A stretch of DNA of 64,000 nt from Anaspis maculata (Eukaryota; Arthropoda; Insecta; Coleoptera; Scraptiidae). This document shows positions 33,031-44,221 of the stretch, piece after piece. Both the position numbers and the translations under genes were made by a program. The notes below the pieces were generated by a model, which ran no database searches, was not told the origin of the DNA, and saw only the letters and a program-made list of their open reading frames with translations. The DNA is taken from assembly GCA_949128115.1 (NCBI GenBank), contig OX421965.1, positions 34,963,681-35,027,680 on the forward strand, written 5' to 3'. The first letter of the stretch is position 1; the number at the start of each line of letters is the position of its first letter.

Positions 33031-34198
33031 GTTGCGGATGTTATCGTGGAAGACACAGCCACACACAGCTCCGTAATTTTCTCTGAAAAACTTAGCCATT
33101 CAATTATTCAATATCTATTCAATAAATTAAAACCAAAGGTAGGATGCAACAAAACAAAAGAATCAAATTAAGCCCGCAGTTGCAGCTTTCCAGCAATTCC
33201 CAGTTGGACGTTACGAATTTTTGAATTTTTTCCTGGCCGTTACCACCGGAGACGGCCGCTTGCTTGAATTTTGACCAGGACGACCTGTGTTTGGTGCAGG
33301 ATTCAACTTGACCGTCCTTTCCTGGTGAAGGATTGACTTTTTTCGAAAAATTCAAACTGATATCGAAAGTAAATTGCATTGGGCGTCGTCTAAACTCATT
33401 TTCAAATCCGACATTTTTGGTTTTTTTGACGGTGATCCACCCAAATTGATGAATTATTTTCAAGTTTTCTTGTTCTTTATTTTATTCATCACGAATGTCA
33501 ATTTTTCAAGCAAAACCCTCGAAAGTATTTAGTCGGGCATCCACCTGGTGATTTGTACCGCTCCACCTTCTATAGTTCACGGTATTTAACTTTTCACTTC
33601 CTTTTTTCCTGTTTCACCCCGTATAAATCTCCTGCGACAAATTCAGACAAACACCCGGTGAGGTGTGATTACTGCCCATTCAAGGAATGTATTCCACATG
33701 GTCGCTATGTTCCCACAGTCAAAATGTCACGAACTGGAAATTTCACATGTAGACAACTAGCTGCCATCAAGCTGTCAATGACTGATTCGTACCAACGCAA
33801 CACATTTTTTCCATAGCTCACTCCAATGAAAAAAGCCATGAAACTGATTATACATACGCTTCAATTTCTTGTGTTTGAATTATTCAAGTTCAACCTGACA
33901 TGCGCGCGTGACTTGAGTGACGTATCAAATGTCTCTATTTCGGCTTTTCGAAATTGCCGTGTTTTCAGTTTTGGCTCTGGGTGCGCAGTGGATTTGGTAC
34001 ATTATGACCAACTAGAAAAATCGGAGGAGTTCCAGTTTCTCGTTGGTGGACGTGTGAAAAAGCTACCTATCGCAAACTACCTACCTCTTGCAAAATAAAA
34101 ATTGGATTCTACAGTTTTCTCCAAAAGTCCAGTTTTGAGAGCTTTGTGAAAAAGGAAACGACAAAAACTGTTTTTTCAAGTTTCCAGGTTTTATTACT
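33031..34198. other. No gene recognised
   Basis: Open frames at 33119-33463 (minus) and 33826-34098 (plus) have no recognisable domain. A GGCCGTTACC...GGAGACGGCC inverted word lies near 33235. Confidence 0.3.
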
Positions 34199-34435
34199 AT
34201 GACCATACCTCCCAAATTATACCCAATTACCCATGTCTCCCATACCCGTGTCATTCATTCCCATGCATACTACCCATTCCCATATCACCCATTTTTTCTC
34301 CCATATTATTATACTCATCCAACCCATATAATCTATTCTATTCCTACACATCCCAATATACCACCCGTCACCCATTTTTCCTTTCATACTCGATTTCTAT
34401 TTATTACCCATCCCTATTTACAACCCATCCCTGGA
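34199..34435. repeat. Degenerate CCCAT/CCCATA-rich low-complexity tract
   Basis: CCCAT or CCCATA words recur about every 8-20 bp (for example CATACCTCCCAAATTATACCC, TACCCATTCCCATATCACCC). The spacing is irregular, as in an eroded pentamer or hexamer array. The long open frame across it is compositional. Confidence 0.7.
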
Positions 34436-34452
34436 GGAAAGCATTCGGTCCA

Positions 34453-35042
34453 CTACATTCCAATCAAAGTAGCATGTTTTGTTGGTCTATCCGTTGAGAA
34501 TCCATTTAGCCACAGGCCACAGGGATGCATGAGACAGCTTGGCAAGAGATTTGATCCGTCGATTTCTGTTTTGCCTTTTCTGGCTTTCTTGTAGCGGTAC
34601 AGCGATTGCCCATTTTGTCTTTGAACAGTATACAGATTCGTTGTCCACATTCATCTGAAACGTTGCAAGCCTCGACGATCTGCAGGAACTCGACGAAAAG
34701 GTTCGAAATAGAAATTAGAGAACTGCCCACGATGACTTTGTCTGACAGCCATCCAGGTTACATCTTCCTTAAGATGGTCAAGCAGACGTAGAATACCTCG
34801 GCAGATTATTGGATTTGGTTTTCAGTTGGCGTTGAAATCGGCTTCGCACACGTCCGTCCGTCCGAGGGATTGTTGTTCAGGAATTGGGAAGACACGCTTA
34901 GTTCACCTGGAGGCGTGGCACAGCTGCATTTGTCCTGGGTTAAGGTAACGTTGTCCATAAGGAACTCGAGTCGGAACAGATTCTCCATCGCCGGTTTATC
35001 CATATTCACTGCTAATTTTTTACTGGATTTTGACGTGTCCAA
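34453..35042 (-). other. Possible broken Cys-containing coding remnant, unidentified
   Basis: Minus-strand frames at 35042-34806 and 34750-34506 read as protein-like sequence with cysteines (TQDKCSCATPPGE, CNVSDECGQRICILFKDK, ISCQAVSCIPVACG). Stops and a frame change separate them. No family was recognised and no convincing splice sites were found. It may be a pseudogene, exon pieces or chance. Confidence 0.2.
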
Positions 35043-35298
35043 AAAAATTGATTGCGATATGTCATTTTTCCCGCGCTTCGAACTCTTATACCATTTTATT
35101 CGGTAACAACTGTGATACAGAGACGTTATTCAACAAATAATGCCCTCCTACCTGGCAACGATTGTTTTTCATAACCCGCTTCAAAGCCCCGAAGCCACAT
35201 AACCCGTAACCATAGTCTCCGATTTCAGGAGTAGGCTGATTTTCAACTAATGCCCTGTCAGAAAAAAATCTCTTTTGGATGTTGTGCGGATCGTGCAA

Positions 35299-35467
35299 GT
35301 ATAGACAATACAAATAGAAAAGACCGTATGTCGTCACGGATTTTTACGGTTGCGTAGGAACCAGGCGAATCCATCATTCAAAAAAAGGTTGGCTGATTTT
35401 TGATGCCCCAATATCCGTGACGACGGTAGTGACAACATATGGTCTTCTCTATTTGTATTGTCTATAC
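35299..35467. repeat. Inverted repeat (hairpin) element
   Basis: GTATAGACAATACAAATAG at 35299 faces its reverse complement ending at 35467. The match includes AAGACC-TATG and GTCACGGAT words, and the arms are about 40-55 bp around a 70-bp spacer. Similar words (CGGTAGTGACAA) near 38620 hint at a second, decayed copy. Confidence 0.6.
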
Positions 35468-36491
35468 CTATGGCGTAAAACGCTGAAGGCACCATGGGCG
35501 TTATTAATAAGCGTTAACAGCACAACGCCATGGTCGACGTACATCCCGAGGGCCATAAGGTGTTGGCGGCAAAGTACACCGTCGACCTAAATCACTAAGT
35601 AGGTAATTAATTGATGTTTTTTGCTTATTTTCAAAGCGCCCTAGATTCAGTAGGCTTGATAAATAAGATTGGCTAGCTCCTCCCATCAATAGAATTAAGT
35701 GTATAAATATACTGACGAAGACTAACTCCTCGTTTTACCAAATCATGTTTAATTTAAACAAAACCCGATGCCATCAAACACCATTCTCCAATACTACTAA
35801 CAAGAGATCCGAAAGAATTTTCGCTGTCTACCAGATCGATGCCTCATTCCTTTGCGTTGCATGTCCGCAGGACCCGATCCAATAGAAGTTTTCTCTCGTA
35901 CCTCCATACCTGTCGACGGCATGTGTATACGCGACACTAAAAGATCGAATATCGAATTAAAGGAATTTTGCCTTTTGTTTAAAACTAAAGTAGAAAAGAA
36001 AGCGCGCCAGCCATCAGAGAATCGTGCTTTATTTGAGAGCTTCTTCTTGTGTTTCCCGGAGGACCAAGTTTTTTAGTGCAGTTCCGCAAAGTTGGCGGCA
36101 GTGGAGGGACGGACGGCTCCCCACATTCCGCAAAAAAATGAGGATCGTGACAAAGAAATTGAGATGAAATGAGACGGAAGCCGGTTGGGGGGCCGCCCGC
36201 GCTCCGGATCCGCTAAGGAGGCATCAACTTTGCCAATTATGGGGGATGAATTACAAAGACGGACGCATACATAAATCAGGGCTTATTCCGAATTAACCGC
36301 GAAACAAAAACCAGAGGCAATCACCCTTGGTGTGGCGCTGGCGGTGGAGAAACACCATTTGCATCGTAAATAAGTACAACAGGGTGGTTGATGTTGGAGA
36401 GTCACTTTAAAACTCCCGTCAGTTGGCTATTATTCACTAGGTGCCGTATAATTAGCTTTCTGGGACGCATGGCTTATTAAACGCTACTTAC
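35468..36491. other. No gene recognised; GC-rich unique DNA towards the exon
   Basis: From about 36090 the sequence is GC/CpG-richer with no repeat family recognised. It borders the probable exon at 36492. It is plausibly intron of that host gene. Confidence 0.35.
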
Positions 36492-36676
36492 CGAGATACA
36501 TCCCTCGGGTTGAGCGAACTGCTGCAGGTCGACCGTCTGGAAGGCCGGCCGCCGGTGTTGTATCCACACACTTCCAATGAAACTTTCCGGGGCGACAGCA
36601 ATAACATCTGGATCTGGAACAATTCTGCTGTAGGTCGCGAACACGAAGCGAACATGGGCTACATTGTAGTTCACCC
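36492..36676 (-). CDS. Probable internal exon of an unidentified host gene
   Basis: On the minus strand a pyrimidine-containing acceptor (TTTTACCTTACAG) at 36695-36677 is followed by 185 bp. These end at a consensus donor, CTCG|GTAAGT, at 36491-36486. Entering in phase so that the first base completes a codon, the exon reads VNYNVAHVRFVFATYSR... to ...LQQFAQPEGCIS, 61 residues without a stop. Another frame (GELQCSPCSLR...) is also open, so the phase is not certain. The surrounding 36.1-36.9 kb is CpG-richer and free of the repeats seen elsewhere, which supports host gene sequence. I do not recognise the protein; no catalytic motif is visible. Neighbouring exons are not evident and probably lie outside the window or across long introns. 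Confidence 0.5.
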
Positions 36677-37485
36677 TGTAAGGTAAAACGCCCGGGAGAA
36701 AAAGTCCGGAGGTGTGCGCTTAATTAACACCTTTTGTGTGGCGATGCGGCCACTAATAAAGTCGTGGAGGGCGGTGGAAAGTTTGTTTTCGGATGGAGAC
36801 CGCCGCAAACTTAAAATTTAATTAGCACAGACTTTGCTGCGGGGAGAAATTCAGAAATTGTATTAAACTTGCACCCGTGGATATAAATAGCTGGTCGTTA
36901 AGTAGCCCGGAAACAATAATTGCTGGTTATACGTGGTGAATGCTCGCGAATTGTGCAGCGATTTTTTCTGCAAACTCCACCCCTGCATGCACTGAACGTT
37001 GGTATGATTTCACACTCCGCACAGAACAGTCCCATTTACGCAACTGTTCATCAGTTGCCTGCAGTTCTTCTTGACGTTATCCCTGTAGGGGAGAGTGGCC
37101 CAAAATGATCCCTCGGGGCACAATGGTCCCACCCTCACCCTGTACTATTCAGTACCAATGGTGCCACCTACCGACTAAGTGCTCCACTTTATTCCGCCAG
37201 GTTGGCTTTGTCAGGTGAAGGTCAAAAAGTGACGTTGCGGCACGTTTCCTACTAACAGCAATAAAAAAGTTGATATTTCACCTGCTGATCTAAGGTAAGT
37301 GTTTCAAAACTTTTGTAATTGCATTCTGAAAGTAATGGGAAAGCAAACTTGTAATACACTTTCCAAAAATACATACCTACTTTTGTCTATATTTTGGGGG
37401 GTCTGTAGAATCTTCGATATCAACTGGTACTTAGTTTAAATTAATTTCACGGGAATACTGCATTTTGGGGTATAATGATCACCCC
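36677..37485. other. Intron-like unique DNA, then the start of a mobile-element region
   Basis: 36677-36950 is GC-richer unique DNA upstream (minus sense) of the probable exon. From about 37089 GGGGAGAGTGGCCCAAAATGATCCC-like sequence begins. It resembles terminal sequence of an insect DNA element and leads into repeat family R. No gene was recognised. Confidence 0.4.
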
Positions 37486-37895
37486 ATCACAGTGCGCCTG
37501 AGCCTTGAACAGGTTTCATGAAAATGACACCAAAAACGGGCTTCGGATCTTTGTAGCCGAACATTAGGGGAACTGAAATCAAGTTAAAACAAAATCGTAC
37601 CAGATTCTTAACTCAAATAATATCAAATCTTTGATTTAATTTACATCAGAAGTTGAATACCTCAACTTTTTTTTATTATTAAATCACATATTATAAGTTT
37701 TAGTGAGTAACAACAACTTCTATTAGTACAGAAAAACTGTAAAAAGTATAAAACCATCAAATTAAACCGAAAAACATACTACGCAGATTGAAAAATAATT
37801 ACTCAACTTCGAAAAAATCATAGTGTCACCTTACAAAATTTTGCGCCTTTTCAAATTCAGGTAATACTGGTTTGCTACATACCTTTTGATTTCTC
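37486..37895 (-). repeat. Dispersed family R, copy 1
   Basis: 37486-37601 matches the reverse complement of about 63190-63305 almost base for base (CGGGCTTCGGATCTTTGTAG, GCCGAACATTAGGGGAA). 37601-37895 matches the reverse complement of about 41033-41290 (AAAATTTTG, CTGTACTAATA, GGTATGTAGCAAACCA). It is part of a larger mobile family whose modules are joined differently in each copy. Confidence 0.85.
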
Positions 37896-38017
37896 TTCGA
37901 ACTGCAACACCTCGGTTTTCGCATAATATTTCTACAGAGTGTTGAATTCAACGTGAAAAATTTCCGATAATTCAACATATACGTTGTTTCAGAAATATTG
38001 CTATCCCAGTAGGTCAT
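37826..38017 (-). pseudogene. Coding remnant carried by family R, unidentified
   Basis: The minus frame ends in KVCSKPVLPEFEKAQNFV. The other copy of this module at 41038-41093 (plus) reads KVCSKPQLPKFKKAQNFV in the same phase, with substitutions that keep the frame. That supports former coding capacity of the family. A further frame at 38310-38107 (minus) may be upstream coding sequence. No domain was recognised. Confidence 0.4.
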
Positions 38018-39052
38018 GAAAATCTAAATGCAGCTTTAGATTTAGTTACAAAAAACGTCAAATCAAAAGTGTAAATCTCATGGAAACTTCATTATTTATT
38101 TTCAGGTTATAAGTCAAATATTTCACTCCTTTCAGTCAGAAAGTATTTCTTCAGTTTTTTATCGAGTATCACGTGCGGAACCTCATTCAAGGTGCACTTT
38201 AAGAAAGATACATGCAGTTTTGATGTCGAACCGTCTCTGTTTCCGATCTCAGGACTAAAAAAAATAGGCACCTGGGGAGTCAGCAGATTTCGTTTTTGCC
38301 ACAGTCTCAATCAACATTGTGCACATATCACACAGCACACAGGTAGATAGTAAAGCGTTTGATATTCTGTGGTGAAGCAGTAAAGCAAACTCCATGGCCT
38401 TGAGAGGGATCAGATATCATGGAAGATCTGCTTCTAAAGCCGAGTTACGCTGTTCTACTCCAACTGAGCCTTTTAGTGAAGACAGAAGCACAAAATCTGG
38501 TAGGATATGGCACAACAGACTGTACTCTGTACCTACTTTTTTGATTGAGAACGGGCGCCTGGCTGATTTTTTTCTCGACTGGGCTCAGGGATCCACGGCC
38601 ATTTTTTGGTTGGTAAGTAGTGACGGTAGTGACAAACCTTGGCTTCTTTTTGCCAGTATGCGTTTGACCGTGCAGTACGTTACTAAAGATCAAAGCAACG
38701 CGCTGAATGCTGGCAGCTGCATTGTTGGAATCTCTGAAGAATTCTTTGTAACAGCGTCAAAGTATTTCACGTTCTCTCGCAGATAAATGAACTGGATCCC
38801 CACACATGGCGTGAAAATTATCAGGTAATCAAAACCAATGAAGGAACAACACAACAGTAACAGTAGGTATAACGTAACAGGAACAACAGTAACTGTATAA
38901 GTAACACGTACAGATTCTTAAAACTTGCGTTGATAGGTGCTTATTACGATTTTTTTACCAAAAGCTATCCCAGGTGAACAGAAACATGACAGTTTGGATG
39001 ACAGTAAAAAACTTGGCGGCTGATTTTGATTGACATGTCACACTGACTTGGG
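38018..39052. other. No gene recognised
   Basis: A 131-codon plus frame (38394-38786) has no recognised motif. AACAGTAACAGTAGGTATAACGTAACAGGAACAACAG-like simple sequence lies at 38855-38910. Confidence 0.3.
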
Positions 39053-39060
39053 ACTAAAAC
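39053..39060 (+). repeat. 8-bp TSD ACTAAAAC, left
   Basis: Repeated at 39893-39900, bracketing the TIR element. Confidence 0.8.
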
Positions 39061-39892
39061 TAAGGTGACCAGACGTTCCGATTTGATCGGAACTGTACCG
39101 TTTTCGGGAGATACTTTCCGATTCGACTTTCTGTTCCGTAAATGTTCCGATTTGAGTAACTATTCCGTAAGTGCTCCGATTTCCGATCTAAGCAACGAAC
39201 ATCTCAATTTTTTCCACCTTTTCTATATTCTCGGTAAGTTTGGTTGAAATTCATGTAGATTGTAGTTTGTTTACAAGATTGAATTTATTTCTATTGGCAC
39301 CTTCGAACTATTGGCACCCACGCTATGCAATCTCGACTGTCTGCAGAATGTACCGTATGATCAAAAACTTTCTTGCTCAAGGGAGGCTGTGGCCTGGCCA
39401 AAATCAACCTAGTTTGCCTGACAATGACCAGGACCACAGCCTTCCTTGAGTAAGAAAGTTTTTGATCATACGGCGGTACATGTTGTTTCAAAAAAGCATT
39501 ACTTCATTATCAACATTATTTCATTATTAGTGGTATTATTATTATTATTACCACCATTGGTTGAGAAGGGGGCAAATAAGGGACCCGCCCTCCTGGAATA
39601 CTAGTTTTTTTGCAGAAAAATGATAAGAAAAACTAAGTTTTAGAGAATATCCCCAAACATTGGTGTATGTTGCATCAATGGTTGCATGTCTATCCAACAA
39701 TGGACAGACGCGAAAAAATTAGGAATAGATGGTAGGCAGGTGCCTGGAAGTTCTAAATCAGCAAATAAAAGTTGGCCGCGCTTCTTTTTCGAAAAAAGAA
39801 AGGAAAAAAAAACGCCTGCGGCGCATTTCGGGGGGCTCTTGTTCCTGGACCTCCATGTTCCGATTTCTTCACTGAGAAATCTGGTCACCTTA
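39061..39892. mobile_element. hAT-like non-autonomous element
   Basis: 832 bp, ends TAAGGTGACCAGA / TCTGGTCACCTTA, with perfect 8-bp TSDs (ACTAAAAC). This combination is typical of the hAT superfamily. The left subterminal zone repeats TTCCGAT about six times and the right zone has GTTCCGATTT. No transposase. A TA-flanked hairpin element is nested inside. Confidence 0.8.
39351..39478. mobile_element. CCGTATGATC hairpin MITE, copy 1
   Basis: Flanked by TA. CCGTATGATCAAAAACTTTC on the left pairs with GAAAGTTTTTGATCATACGG on the right, and the pairing continues through CTCAAGG-AGGCTGTGG / CCACAGCCTTCCTTGAG to a small loop. Its homologue is at 63775-63898. TA TSDs suggest a Tc1/mariner-mobilised palindromic MITE. 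Confidence 0.85.
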
Positions 39893-39900
39893 ACTAAAAC
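39893..39900 (+). repeat. 8-bp TSD ACTAAAAC, right
   Basis: Matches 39053-39060. Confidence 0.8.
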
Positions 39901-40379
39901 AATAAACGTTTTAGAACTAGACAAAGCTAAAGCGACTTTTACCATATACTTCCAATGCCTACTGAGATAGCAATCAATCTGAAACAACGTATAATTATGT
40001 TCCTATTTGAGTATATACAATATTTTTGTATTTCAACACTAATGATGAAGAAGAAGCATGAAGATAGATCTCACCTCTCTACACAGTTTTTGAATATTCT
40101 TCTTTTATTTACAGGGTGATCGAAAAATGACAATCAGCAACAACAAGTTTTTCAATGATATCTCTTTTCCAGGTCAACCGATTTCCACAATATCAGACTC
40201 ATGTTGTAGTTAAAGCTTTGAATAGAAAGACCTAAAGAGTTAGAATTGACTCAAGACAAACATTCAAAGTACAGAGTTGCATCAAAAATGACCCAAATTT
40301 GAATGGTACCCGAAATTCCGTTTGAACAAAGATGTTTGAAAATCAACTTGATTTCTAACAGATCATTCATTCCGAACAC
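39901..40379. other. No gene recognised
   Basis: TTTACAGGGTGATCGAAAAATG at about 40109 resembles the start of a short TIR element, but its other end was not found. Confidence 0.35.
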
Positions 40380-40719
40380 TTCAAGATTTTTCTTGCTTGT
40401 GCAAGTCAAAAATTAAATTTTCTATATCGTCCAAGAATCCTGTTACAACAGAAGGTTTTCATGGCTGAATCAGTCCCTTTGGGCCTTGGGCAGTTGAAAA
40501 TGATCGCAACCTAAGCTACAAAAACCAGAACAATAACGGTTTTTCGGTTACTCTTTTTAACTGATTGTTGTGATTTTCGTAGCGTAGCGTACGTTGCGAC
40601 TATTTTCAGCTGCCCAAGGGACTGAATCAGTCATGAGAACGTACAATTATAATTAGTAGGATAGTAGGTATCCTTGGCCAATAATTTTTGGCTAATACAA
40701 GCAAGAAAAATCTTGGATT
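40380..40719. mobile_element. 340-bp fold-back element
   Basis: TCAAGATTTTTCTTGCTTGT on the left pairs with ACAAGCAAGAAAAATCTTGG on the right. Pairing resumes through CTGAATCAGTCCCTTTGGG / CCCAAGGGACTGAATCAGTC, TTGGGCAG-TGAAAAT and GATCGCAAC-TAAGCTAC. Arms are about 165 bp with a short centre. No coding sequence. Confidence 0.75.
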
Positions 40720-40789
40720 TTCATTTACATATTTTGCAATAGAGACTTGTAGGCTTGTAGCTATAAGTTTTTTTAATTAGGTGTTGAGG

Positions 40790-41000
40790 GGCGAATCAAG
40801 TACTAGCTTATTAGCGCTCTTTTTTCGGGATTTCCTCCATTTTACCTTTTTTCCCTTGACGTGACCGCTCGGTTAGTACACACCAAAGTATTAGTCAGCG
40901 CATAGAGAAAAGCCACCTTCTCCGGCTGGATTCGAACTCCGGACCTCTTGGTTTGAAGCCAGAGACGAAGCCCACCGATCTACCGCCAGGATAGCTAAAA
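40790..41000 (-). mobile_element. Second tRNA-derived SINE-like sequence
   Basis: On the minus strand from about 40998, TGGCGGTAGATCGGTGGGC is A-box-like. About 35 nt on, GAGTTCGAATCC matches a B box, with an anticodon-stem-like CTGG-CTTCAAA-CCAAG between. The T stem does not pair properly, so it is not a functional tRNA gene. An unrelated tail (AAGGTGGCTTTTCTCTATGC) runs to an A-rich end near 40810, as in a SINE. It is a different family from the 28520/46918 SINE. Confidence 0.55.
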
Positions 41001-41029
41001 AATTGAGCTATTGAATAGCTTGTACAGAA

Positions 41030-41715
41030 TTCAAAAGGTATGTAGCAAACCACAGTTACCTAAGTTTAAAAAGGCGCAAAATTTTGTGGGGTGTGGCATC
41101 ATCATTTTTGCGAAGTTGTTATATTTTTCAATCTACGTATAGTGTGTTTTTTGGCTTAGTTTGGAAGTTTTTCGATGGTTTTCTGTACTAATAAAAGTTG
41201 ATGTTACTTACCTCATTACTTACTAAAACTTATAAACTGTGATCTAATAATAGAAAAAGTTGAAGTATTTCACTTCTGACGTAAATTAAGAGGGCGCATA
41301 CACGTGACGTTTATAATTTTTCAAAAGCATTTCCAGGCGTATTTCTCACGTGAACGCGAAACTATTTGGCACGAACACGGCAGTGATCATCCTCCAGGGT
41401 ATGAAACAATGATCCCATCATTTTCTTTACTGCTTTTTGAATAAATCGCTAATAAGCAAAAACTGAATTCTTTTTTTTCTGGGTCGGGATTAAACGTTTA
41501 GCGAATGAACAGTATTTCAATCCCTAGGTCACTTTTTGCTGAAACTTACTGCAAAAGGTAATCAAACGAAATTGCTTAGTTTTTGAGATCATGCCTTTGC
41601 AAGAAGTAGATGCACTCCGAAATTTTCTCACCACTCAACAGTTTGGCTACTGTCTGACAGGTGTCGCTGCTCTAGGATCCCTCAGGTAACTAGGATATTC
41701 CTTGCTCCCAGTTTC
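41030..41715 (+). repeat. Dispersed family R, copy 2
   Basis: 41033-41290 matches copy 1 (reverse complement of 37601-37895). 41290-41715 matches the reverse complement of 62757-63187 (AGAGGGCGCATACACGTGAC, GGATGATC-CTGCCGTGTTCGTGCCAAATAG words, GGCTACTGTCTGACAGGTGT). Confidence 0.85.
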
Positions 41716-42392
41716 ACTTAACAGTAATTGTCAACATTCAAGGTTAAGAGCGATTGTCAATGTCAAGCATACCCAAATATAAAAGCAAGAAGACCATACA
41801 TAAAAATCGGCTTTATTAGGTAGGTAGCAACAAAAATTCATTCCGAGGGTGTCGTGCGCAACTGTCCATGGATGCGCAAGAATCCGAATAGTGCGTTAAA
41901 TTGACCCACTGACTAACGCGCCGCATTTAATTACAGAACACCTCACTACTACATTGTCTGATTTTTTGTTCTGAAATTTTGCATTTGTAATAAATAATAG
42001 GTACCAAACACAACACAGCTTCACTACTGTCGCTATCGCCAACATCATCACATCTCACAGTCACAACACATCTTTGCCGCTCCAAAAGTAGCTGAAAAAT
42101 TGAGCAATAAATTAGCACTCATTTTGGATTTCTAGCATTCAAAATTTATTTGGAACTTGATCAGTTGAAAAATACAATAATTTTCTCGAAATACGGCAAC
42201 AAGCTGAGCAGCAAGCAACCTTGTTGAGGGCAAAACACCACCCGACGCGACTCGGACACTCGGAAAATTCAGGGACTGACGAGCTGACGCCTGACGACGC
42301 TGACGTGTATGTGTCAACTGACTGCGATCACTCGATGTCGATGATAGCCACACTTTGTGAGCAAGCTCGTGGCAAGCTCCTAGGCATAGCTC
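41716..42392. other. No gene recognised
   Basis: Nothing recognised. CpG content rises from about 42230 into the next feature. Confidence 0.3.
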
Positions 42393-42870
42393 CTAGGCTT
42401 TGACATTGCTTCTGATGGCCTTTGAGGCCTTTTTCGTTTTTGAGACGCTCTCTTTGTCTCCGTCGTCGACAAAGTTGTCGGTGCTGAGATCGTTGTCGGG
42501 TGACGAGATGGTGGTAGTTTGCTGCAAAACGTCATGCCATGGCTGCTTGCGGGGCTCTGCCTTTCTCCAGCGACAGGTCAGGTTTCGCCTCCCTCGGCTT
42601 GGATCGAGGCTTGGATTCAGACCCGGTGGCCCCGCAGGGGTGGTAGTGGCCGCTGTAACGAGCCGCAGAGATCGTCGAGCGATTCCAGCTATCGCTGTAG
42701 TTGTCACTGTTGCCATTCAAACGGAGTTGCAAAACGATGCCTTGTGTGCTTTGCGGAGTTCGGATTCTATTAAGGCAAGACTTGTGACTCCTTGGACTTG
42801 TGGCGCTGAGATGAGAGAGAGTTTGCTTGAAATCATCTGTTTTGGGAGAGTGATAAAGAAACTGTGTCAC
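42393..42870 (-). other. GC-rich minus-strand ORF remnant, possibly LINE ORF1
   Basis: Two overlapping minus frames read as one broken protein. An N-terminal Ser/Arg/Asn-rich part (MTQFLYHSPKTDDFKQTLSHL) ends in KPREAKPDLSLEKGRA. A second frame has QPWHDVLQQTTTISSPDNDLS and a basic C-terminal KKASKAIRS. Low-complexity linkers of this sort precede the nucleic-acid-binding part of jockey-type ORF1, but no zinc knuckle or RRM is visible. The opposite strand is also open because of composition. Function is not established. Confidence 0.25.
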
Positions 42871-43199
42871 TTTTGAATGACAGACGCAACAGACTGAATT
42901 CTAACCAAAATCACTACACTGTCGGAATCGAAATATCAAAAAAACGCCCTCTCACTGTTGGTAGCTTACTGTACACTTTCCTTCTAGTAGAAAACTGCAC
43001 TTTCGATTGTTTCCAAGTTATAATTTTATCAAATTAATTCAGCTACTTGCGGAAAGATGACGCTTCAATGCCCCCTATAGTAGGGCCACTCAATCAAAGT
43101 AGGCTGTGGAAAGAATCCTCATACGGGTACGGACAAGGGGAGGGAACGTAACCCAGCTTGTAGGCGAGGAAATTTGATGCGGAACGGGGTGAGGGGAAA
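42871..43199. other. No gene recognised
   Basis: Nothing that I can name. Confidence 0.3.
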
Positions 43200-43650
43200 T
43201 CATGTATTTGAGTATGCAACCCGTAAGTTATGAACCACCCGAAGGCACACGAATCACAGAGGTCTATCCCACAGAATTATACAGCAAAGTGACAGCATAT
43301 CATTCGTTTTTGTGGTTAAATTTTTCCATTTGTCAGTTTCGCTCTTCAATGTGGCATTTTCAATCGCTTTTGAGGTTTTTGAATGTGAAAACCACAGCGA
43401 TCGCCGTTCAGAGAGAGTTTTTCCAAGCAGAAGACAATCCAAATTAGAAAATACTGTTGCACAAGTAAGTGAACCTGGAACAATAAATTTTGAAGTTACG
43501 AATATGCCCAATTCAAGATTTGCAGCTCCAAATGATTTGATTGTATCCTCTACGACGTGTGCCCTTGTCCAGTGCCGAATTAAAAAGGACATAACATAAC
43601 CGCCTTGCAAACTCATAAGAGACCAAGCAAATGAAAAGCTCGAGCAAGCC
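43200..43650. repeat. Dispersed family Q, copy 1
   Basis: Reverse-orientation match with 50249-50570. TATGCAACCCGTAAGTTATG, AACCAC-CGAAGGCACACGA, TCACAGAGGTC-ATCCCACAGAAT, and a second block GACCAC-AGCG-TC-CCG-CAGA-AG-TTTTTC-AGCAGAA. No coding motif recognised. Confidence 0.7.
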
Positions 43651-44221
43651 AAAGTATGCCTCCTGCACTGCCCAGTGCACAGCTGCTGTGTACCTACCTA
43701 TTTAACCTAGGACAGTTACCAAAATTGTGCGTACGGACCTACGTGTCCCAATAAACACAATATGGTATATTATACGTTTAAAAGTCGTGAGCATTATCGG
43801 TAGATAAGTGGTACATCAAAGCTAGTATAATTTCACGACAAATGTCCGCCTCATATCCCACATTTTATTCGTATATCGTAGACAAATTTTATACGCATTC
43901 AGTGTACCAATTTTATTTGGATAATCAAAGACGTTTAAAAAATGGCAATGATAAACTAATATAAACCGAATATCATAAAACCAATAATTACCGGGGTAGG
44001 ATATCCCATTTTAATATCGATATCATAATACTATTATTATTAGTATTTTAAACGTCTAAAAATACTGTATCATGTCCCACTTTTAGACGTATATCATAAT
44101 AAAATGATATGCGTATGAAGGGTGTAATAGAAATACTATTTATATACACTTTTCATAGGTGTATCATAATCAAATTTTATACGGATTTAGGAATTTTTCT
44201 AGGGGAAAATAACGTTTCAAA

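Noticed and set aside
34199..34594. 131-codon plus-strand ORF rich in His, Tyr and Pro
   Set aside because: It translates a CCCAT low-complexity tract.
38394..38786. 131-codon plus-strand ORF
   Set aside because: No motif, and much of it overlaps decayed repeat-like sequence.
40925..40998. tRNA gene on the minus strand
   Set aside because: A- and B-box words are present, but the T stem and acceptor stem do not pair, and a SINE-type tail follows.
42400..42876. 158-codon plus-strand ORF
   Set aside because: It lies antisense to a more protein-like broken frame in a GC-rich stretch where stops are rare; no domain.
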